Source: JBGPHT01 sp041484525
Lineage (GTDB): Bacteria > Acidobacteriota > Terriglobia > Bryobacterales > Bryobacteraceae
Direction: 5' to 3'
NCBI GenBank assembly: GCA_041484525.1
Contig: JBGPHT010000148.1
Span: forward strand, 1 to 18,892
Length of the DNA stretch: 18,892 nucleotides
Part shown: one piece after another, positions 14,611-18,892 of the stretch
Numbering within the stretch: the stretch's first letter is position 1
Layout of the letters: the number at the start of each line of letters is the position of its first letter
Notes under the pieces: generated by a model
Told to the model about the DNA's origin: nothing
Databases searched by the model: none
What the model saw: the letters and a program-made list of their open reading frames with translations, nothing else
Made by a program: the position numbers and the translations under genes

Positions 14611-15603
14611 CTATGGCCGCACACAGAAAGATGCCTGATCCCATGAAGAGGTGCCTTGGATGGCGATAGTGAGGTTGGATGCGCGTTGCGAATCGCATGC
14701 GGGCAGATCGGCAGGGACCGGCGGAACACGAAAGTTAATTTGATAGAGCCCGGCATTGCCTCCGACTAGCCCGACGTAGTCCGGTTGATTCGAACCCCGT
14801 TGTGGAATTCCCGTGAAGGAAATCGTGAACGGCCGCGTAAGGGGCAAGCCGCCAGCCGGCGTGGCCGATGCCGTTTTGATCGGAGTGTCCGGATTACCTA
14901 AACCGAACGCATAGGCTACCAATGCCTCACCGGATTTCGCAGGGCTGGTTGGCGAGACCCATGAACCGTCCGCGTGAGTAATTGCCGGAAAACAAGCGTA
15001 GGTGGCGTAGTCGCTCGTGCCCCCGAATAACTCCGTTGTCACTCTGTCCCTACAGGAATCGAGCACATGCACTTGATCGACTACTGGATATATGCGTAGA
15101 GTTCTTCCTGGACCTGTCTTTTCAATAAGGGTTAGCACCGCGTCATTAAGAGATAGAGTACAGGGCGGCAAGGAGCACGGGGCGGGGCTAGGATTATTCG
15201 GCTTGAGTTCGAATGGGATCTGCACAATGAGGTCGTAGCTGAAGTCTTCGGCGCCGCAGGTAAGGGCGTTGTTCGTCCCGATTACGACCGCAGGGCCGCT
15301 ATAGCAGGACGACAAGTCGGCACCGCGCAAAAGTGGCACTGGTATCGATTCCGCAGAGCCAGACTGTTGTAGCGTTACTGACAGTCCATTGAAGTTAATA
15401 GGAAGCGGAATCGTTGTCGCCACTTGGGGCGTTGAGTCAAAGGTTGTCTTCACGTTGTGAAGCTTGAGATACACTACCTGGCCCGGAGCAACTCGAGGAG
15501 GCTGCGGCTTTTGACTATCCAAGCTTACTATCGAGGCGCCGTCTTGCGCCGCACCACTTGAAACAGCGATCAGCAACGTACCGCACAAGAGAATAGTTCG
15601 CAT
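14611..15603 (-). CDS. secreted protein with Solibacter-type C-terminal domain
   Basis: A 330-residue exported protein with signal peptide (MRTILLCGTLLIAVSSGAAQ). ATG 15603 is chosen because the signal peptide starts there, not at the longer upstream start; no strong Shine-Dalgarno sequence is seen. The C-terminal half (LVAYAFGLGNPDTPIKTASA, then YVGLVGGNAGLYQINFRVP) matches the Solibacter uncharacterised C-terminal domain, a repeat-like extracellular module of these bacteria, here ending ASFCV. The N-terminal half carries several cysteines (SSCYSG, CSLPPCTL) and Thr/Ser-rich strands. Its function is unknown; cell-surface or polymer-binding roles have been suggested for such proteins only by context. 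It is convergent with the ADOP remnant and follows the ankyrin gene by 67 bases. Confidence 0.82.
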   Translation of the reverse strand: MRTILLCGTLLIAVSSGAAQDGASIVSLDSQKPQPPRVAPGQVVYLKLHNVKTTFDSTPQVATTIPLPINFNGLSVTLQQSGSAESIPVPLLRGADLSSCYSGPAVVIGTNNALTCGAEDFSYDLIVQIPFELKPNNPSPAPCSLPPCTLSLNDAVLTLIEKTGPGRTLRIYPVVDQVHVLDSCRDRVTTELFGGTSDYATYACFPAITHADGSWVSPTSPAKSGEALVAYAFGLGNPDTPIKTASATPAGGLPLTRPFTISFTGIPQRGSNQPDYVGLVGGNAGLYQINFRVPPVPADLPACDSQRASNLTIAIQGTSSWDQASFCVRP

Positions 15604-15670
15604 ACATTGACGACGGACTTGCACGGGAAAAAGTCTGAATGGCTCGTGCTGGCCCGATGGCCAATCTGAG

Positions 15671-16879
15671 TCATTCCACACTTCCTCGCTCGCGCAACAG
15701 CGCTACCGTCTTCCCTTGAACACCGGGAAACCGCAGGGCGTATCCTAACGGCGAGCATTCAACCACCTCCTCGAGTCGTTCATAGTGGCCCGGAAGTCTC
15801 ACTCGAACCGACAGGTCTGCGCCCCGTTCCACCAGTAGTTGCGTCACCGGCAGCCCTCGATCGTCGAACTGTGTCACGGCGTGGAAGATCGCCGTCTGCC
15901 CTCCCGCACCGGCTTCATCCATGGCCGCGCGCGCGTTCACTTGTGCGCCGCGATCGAGAAGGAGCCTCGCCGCATCCACGTTGCCGAACTCCGCAGCCAC
16001 GTGCAGTAGTGTCGCTCCTTGAAGCAAAAGACGGCGGGCGCCGGTGCTGCCGCAATCGAGTTCCGGGAACTGCCGATTCACGAGCAAAGGATCGGCGTCG
16101 AGGCGCTCCGCAAGTCGGTCCAGACTCCCTCGGAGAATGTCGAGTACGCCTGGAAGGTCGTACCTGGTTGTGCCCCCGGCTGTGAGGAGGAGGTCGATGC
16201 AGAGGCCGAGGTCCGGCGAACGCGAGTACGTGCCAATGAGGTAATCCAGTGCTGTGACCCGGCGGCCCGGCTTGGCGCAGTTCGGATCTGCGCCGTGCGC
16301 AAGGAGCCACTGGAGAGCGATCGGATTCACCGCTTCGCAAGCGGCGAAGACGATCGGGAAATCGCCGTTCCACCCGGCATTCACGTTGGCGCCGCGCGCA
16401 ACCAGAAGCTCCATCATCGGGAGGCGGTCGCCGTTGAGCGCGGCCCGCATCAACGGGCCGTCGCCGCCCTGGTGCACGTCCGATCCGTTCTCGATCATCC
16501 AGTGCGCCATGGCGAGTCTCACCGGACCGGGCGGCTCCCACGGCACCCGGCATTCCGCGACCCAGGTGAGCGGCCCGTTCTTGGCATAGCCGATTGGAGC
16601 GCTGTGCAGTTTTGGATTGCGCGTCATGAGGAACTTGACGCGCTCGAAATTGTTCGTATCGATCGCCTGCTTGAGCTGCCCGATCTCTATGAATGAACCG
16701 ACGTGCGCCTTGAGCTTGGGCCAACTCGCAAACCCGTAAAGACGGGCGATCTGGAACTGAGCGCTGGTGATTGATTTAGCCAGACCGGCCTTGAGCAGGT
16801 CCTTGGCCTGGTCCTTCAGATGCCGGAGATTGGGACGTTCGGGAAGCGGGCGCGGTGCACCCTCGGAATGGTTCGACAT
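15671..16879 (-). CDS. ankyrin-repeat protein
   Basis: A 402-residue cytoplasmic protein with no signal peptide. It starts at ATG 16879 with AGGAG on the minus strand six bases upstream (16886-16890). The N-terminus (PERPNLRHLKDQAKDLLKAG, then QIARLYGFASWPKLKAHV) is a motif that leads many acidobacterial ankyrin proteins. Ankyrin units are clear at MRAALNGDRLPMMELLVARG, FAACEAVNPIALQWLLAHGA, LHVAAEFGNVDAARLLLDRG and QLLVERGADLSVRV, with more degenerate ones between. Such repeats bind other proteins; no catalytic domain is seen. Partner and role are unknown. Confidence 0.88.
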   Translation of the reverse strand: MSNHSEGAPRPLPERPNLRHLKDQAKDLLKAGLAKSITSAQFQIARLYGFASWPKLKAHVGSFIEIGQLKQAIDTNNFERVKFLMTRNPKLHSAPIGYAKNGPLTWVAECRVPWEPPGPVRLAMAHWMIENGSDVHQGGDGPLMRAALNGDRLPMMELLVARGANVNAGWNGDFPIVFAACEAVNPIALQWLLAHGADPNCAKPGRRVTALDYLIGTYSRSPDLGLCIDLLLTAGGTTRYDLPGVLDILRGSLDRLAERLDADPLLVNRQFPELDCGSTGARRLLLQGATLLHVAAEFGNVDAARLLLDRGAQVNARAAMDEAGAGGQTAIFHAVTQFDDRGLPVTQLLVERGADLSVRVRLPGHYERLEEVVECSPLGYALRFPGVQGKTVALLRERGSVE

Positions 16880-17027
16880 TGCGAACTCCTTTCGTCAAAG
16901 CGCCCGTCGTCCGCACATCGGGCTGAAAGAAGATTCGCGAAATCGTGCTCGAAGCAGGTGGGCTTCTACCCTTTTCCGCGGACCGGATGCGTCCCTTACG
17001 CACCAGCAATCATATCATTGAGCGCGG

Positions 17028-17180
17028 ATGGGTCAAAAAGGCTTCGCGGCCATTGACAAGAAAAGTTGTCAATGGTGTAACGATCGCGTGCTGGACGCGG
17101 AGGTCGAGCTTAATGCCGAAAATGAAAACTGGAAGCGTTTGTCCGAGACGTTCCGGCTGGTGATGGAGACGGTGGGGTGA
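17028..17180 (+). CDS. possible 50-residue small protein
   Basis: ATG 17028 opens 50 codons: MGQKGFAAIDKK at the start, reminiscent of small stress-associated KGG proteins, then a CQWC motif and an acidic helical end (DAEVELNAENENWKRLSETF). No good Shine-Dalgarno sequence is seen and the frame spans the palindrome at 17050-17075, so it is uncertain. The rest of 16880-17314 shows no gene. Confidence 0.25.
   Translation: MGQKGFAAIDKKSCQWCNDRVLDAEVELNAENENWKRLSETFRLVMETVG
17050..17075. repeat. perfect 10-bp inverted repeat overlapping a promoter
   Basis: CCATTGACAA (17050-17059), six-base spacer GAAAAG, TTGTCAATGG (17066-17075). The left arm contains a consensus -35 TTGACA (17053-17058), and TGTAAC (17076-17081) follows at exactly 17 bases, a 4 of 6 match to the -10. 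This layout is typical of an operator sitting over a promoter. Direction rightward; the regulated gene is not settled. Confidence 0.45.
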
Positions 17181-17314
17181 TGACCATAGCCTCCGCTCGG
17201 CAAGGGAATTTCTCTGGAGGGGCCTGACCCGCGACCACATTCCGATCGTCGTCGTCGTTTCCGGGTGGCGCTGCGTTGCGACTAAACGCGCAACTTTCCG
17301 CGGTAAAGTAAAGT

Positions 17315-17488
17315 ATGGACAAGAGACTCGCGAAGCGGCACAAACGTCAGGTTTCCCGCGCCAGAGACAAGGTCAGGCTGTCGGAGCCTGATGTAAGGAC
17401 ACACGAACAGATCACCGCCGCCAGGGAAGCGAGCCGCCCGGATCGCAGCCGCAACGGTACGCCCAAGGGCCTCGCCCCTACCCGCTAA
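17315..17488 (+). CDS. small basic protein, 57 residues
   Basis: An uninterrupted 57-codon frame from ATG 17315 to TAA 17486-17488. The product is strongly basic and helical: MDKRLAKRHKRQVSRARDKV, then SEPDVRTHEQITAAREA and an Arg-rich tail. The KR/RxxR pattern suggests a nucleic-acid or ribosome-associated protein, but I do not recognise a named family. No strong ribosome-binding site is visible (AAAGTAAAGT precedes the ATG). It is not explained by a gene on the other strand and its charge is unlikely for random sequence. Confidence 0.6.
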   Translation: MDKRLAKRHKRQVSRARDKVRLSEPDVRTHEQITAAREASRPDRSRNGTPKGLAPTR

Positions 17489-17546
17489 TTCCGGCCGCGC
17501 CGTGCGAGCAGCCGACGGCCGGGCATGAATCGCGCTACTGTAAGCT

Positions 17547-17717
17547 GTGTTGTCTCCTCGTTGTCCCAATTGCCGATCCGTCGATTTTCGAGGCGTCGGC
17601 GTCCGCAACGTCATGGAGCGGGCGCTCCACTGGATCTTGCTGCCCTATCGATGCTCACTCTGCGGGCGCCATTTCTTCCTGCTTCGATGGCTGGCACCCG
17701 AAGCCGGAAGCGCCTGA
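17547..17717 (+). CDS. small zinc-ribbon protein, 56 residues
   Basis: From GTG 17547 (TTG 17550 also possible) the frame gives LSPRCPNCRSVDFRG..., a hydrophobic middle (MERALHWILLPY), then RCSLCGRHFFLLRWL. The two Cys pairs CPNC and CSLC, about 30 residues apart, form a rubredoxin-like zinc ribbon of the type common in small acidobacterial proteins. An in-frame TAA two codons before the start (17541) fixes the 5' limit. Neither start has a strong Shine-Dalgarno sequence. Function is unknown. Confidence 0.55.
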   Translation: MLSPRCPNCRSVDFRGVGVRNVMERALHWILLPYRCSLCGRHFFLLRWLAPEAGSA

Positions 17718-17754
17718 TCCGGGCGCGCTTCAGGGGTGCTGCTAAGATTTAGCC

Positions 17755-18237
17755 ATGCCCGATCTTCCCGCGCTCTGGCACCAGCATACCGACCACGAGT
17801 TCGTGACTCGAGACACCGAAGCCACCCTCGAGACCATGGTCGACGACGCGTACGTCAATCACGTCCCCGTCATGACCGGCGGTCGAGGCAAAGAAGCGTT
17901 GCGCGCTTTCTACTCGCGAGATTTCATCCCCAGGATGCCGCCCGACACCACGCTCACACCCGTGTCGCGTACCGTGGGCGAGGATCAGTTGGTGGACGAG
18001 ATGATCTTCTCCTTCACGCACACCGAGGAGATGCCGTGGATGTTGCCCGGGGTTCCACCAACCAACCGCCATGTGCAAGTGCCCCTGGTGGTGATTGTGC
18101 GATTTCGCGATGGCAAACTCGCGCACGAGCATATCTATTGGGACCAGGCGTCCGTGTTGAAACAGCTCGGGCTCATCACCGACCCCGCGCTTCCCGTCTT
18201 TGGCGCCGAAACCGCGCGCAAAGTGATCGACGGGTAG
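17755..18237 (+). CDS. SnoaL-like NTF2-fold protein
   Basis: A 160-residue protein with the SnoaL/NTF2 pattern: a helical start (WHQHTDHEFVTRDTEATLE), VDDAYVNHVPVMTGGRGKEA, then beta strands ending VIVRFRDGKLAHEHIYWDQA. The conserved His in HEHIYWDQ is the key acid/base position in ester cyclase and steroid isomerase relatives. Members include polyketide cyclases and ring-opening or isomerising enzymes; the substrate is not evident. ATG 17755 has no clear Shine-Dalgarno sequence. The stop directly abuts the convergent response regulator stop. Confidence 0.82.
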   Translation: MPDLPALWHQHTDHEFVTRDTEATLETMVDDAYVNHVPVMTGGRGKEALRAFYSRDFIPRMPPDTTLTPVSRTVGEDQLVDEMIFSFTHTEEMPWMLPGVPPTNRHVQVPLVVIVRFRDGKLAHEHIYWDQASVLKQLGLITDPALPVFGAETARKVIDG

Positions 18238-18684
18238 TTAACTTGAATGGGGCTGGATGCGGGTGTCGAAACGATTGTGCGCCTGACTGCGATCGGGAGT
18301 ATGCAACGCTTGCTTCACTCTCTCGACCAAGTCCGCCGCCAGGAACGGTTTCGCTATGAAATGCCAGCCATCCTTCAGAAACAACCTCTCGGCACCTGGA
18401 TAGCCAGACATCAGCATCACGCGCATTTCCGGCCGATTTTCCGTTAGACGTTGTGCGACAACCGGCCCCGAGATGTCCGGCATCATCACATCGGAGAGCA
18501 GCAGGTGGATCGTTCCCTGGGTAATGCTCTCCGCCTGAATTGCTTCGTTGCCGCCGTCGGCGGCAAGCACGCGAAAGCCGGCGAGTTTCAGAATCTTGCA
18601 AACGGCATCACGCAAGAACACGTCATCTTCCACGACGAGGATTGTTTCAAGCGTATTCTGTTGCGGCTGAGTCACGGGTTTCAC
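18238..18684 (-). CDS. single-domain response regulator
   Basis: A 148-residue receiver domain: acidic pocket VVEDD (19-21), phospho-acceptor Asp65 in LLLSDVMMPD, Ser93 in MLMSGYPG, and Lys112 in FIAKPF, followed by a short tail with no DNA-binding domain. Such proteins act by protein contacts or pass phosphate between kinases. GTG 18684 is given; GTG 18675, preceded by AAGGTG at good distance, is as likely. The frame is convergent with the SnoaL-like gene, abutting it. A histidine kinase partner is not present in the window unless the partial gene at the right edge is one. Confidence 0.88.
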   Translation of the reverse strand: MKPVTQPQQNTLETILVVEDDVFLRDAVCKILKLAGFRVLAADGGNEAIQAESITQGTIHLLLSDVMMPDISGPVVAQRLTENRPEMRVMLMSGYPGAERLFLKDGWHFIAKPFLAADLVERVKQALHTPDRSQAHNRFDTRIQPHSS

Positions 18685-18807
18685 CTTGCTATGGCATGAC
18701 TTCCACGCCCCCTATACCGCTACTACGAACATCAGATAGCGCGGTCTCTTACAGTTGAGTTATGCACAGGAACTGAGCGTCGTCGGCCCACCTGAGAGGG
18801 AATCCCA

Positions 18808-18892
18808 TTGGGGGACCCCGAAAATCCTGCGGTAAAACAGAAGAGCCGCGAAGGACCAACTGCGCGAGCCGATTTTCGGGAGTCACCCAAAC
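18808..18892 (+). CDS. probable start of a gene leaving the right edge
   Basis: TTG 18808 has GAGAGGG (18794-18800) seven bases upstream, and an in-frame TGA at 18793-18795 leaves it as the only likely start. It opens at least 28 codons, charged throughout (GDPENPAVKQKSREGPTARA). It is divergent from the response regulator; a sensor kinase or other partner is possible. The family is unknown. Confidence 0.4.
   Translation, partial: MGDPENPAVKQKSREGPTARADFRESPK
18817..18880. repeat. 10-bp inverted repeat with a 44-base spacer
   Basis: CCCGAAAATC (18817-18826) and GATTTTCGGG (18871-18880) are perfect complements; allowing one indel the arms extend (GACCCCGAAAATC against GACTCCCGAAAATC). They lie inside the start of the gene at the right edge. 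It may be coincidence or a structure in the mRNA. Confidence 0.25.

Noticed and set aside
1..18892. CRISPR arrays, tRNA or rRNA genes
   Set aside because: No repeat-spacer pattern, cloverleaf or rRNA-like sequence was noticed on reading either strand; a tRNA search tool was not run.

Overview
The window looks like an 18.9 kb piece of a GC-rich Acidobacteriota chromosome, most likely from the Bryobacterales/Solibacter lineage. Pointers are a secreted protein with the Solibacter-type C-terminal domain (14611-15603), a remnant of an acidobacterial duplicated orphan permease (14051-14604), an ankyrin protein with the N-terminal motif common in this phylum, a PEP-CTERM protein, and lipid A/Kdo genes that mark a Gram-negative envelope. 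These family calls are from memory of motifs, not from searches.

Left part (1-4190): a degraded, leftward DUF6788-like mobile-element gene abuts the 3' part of an SDR/thioester-reductase-like gene. Next comes a tightly packed rightward cluster: carrier protein 1, a class II aaRS-like amino acid:[carrier protein] ligase, a SAM methyltransferase, a diiron acyl-ACP-desaturase-like protein, a second ferritin-like diiron protein (broken by one missing base), and carrier protein 2, then a possible terminator. Together they suggest a small non-NRPS pathway in which an amino acid is loaded on a stand-alone carrier protein, oxidised by diiron enzymes, methylated, and perhaps once released by the reductase whose remnant sits upstream. 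This is the best candidate for an undescribed system.

Middle part (4217-12782): housekeeping and envelope genes. deoB and tpiA overlap by ATGA; a convergent PEP-CTERM gene overlaps the tpiA end; a single 795-codon gene fuses Kdo transferase (KdtA/WaaA) to lipid A 4'-kinase (LpxK); two secreted proteins of unknown role follow; then a leftward pair encodes a Cys-rich exported protein and a di-heme cytochrome c peroxidase.

Right part (12867-18892): an ABC-2-type ATPase gene with one frameshift, a permease gene cut short and joined to the tail of an unrelated ADOP permease gene, a Solibacter-type secreted protein, an ankyrin protein, two small proteins (a basic 57-residue protein and a 56-residue zinc ribbon), a SnoaL-like protein, a single-domain response regulator, and the probable start of a divergent gene at the right edge. 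No tRNA, rRNA or CRISPR array was seen. Three frameshifts (near 3630, 13055 and 14406) each look like one missing base beside a G-rich run, so sequencing or assembly error must be weighed against true gene decay.
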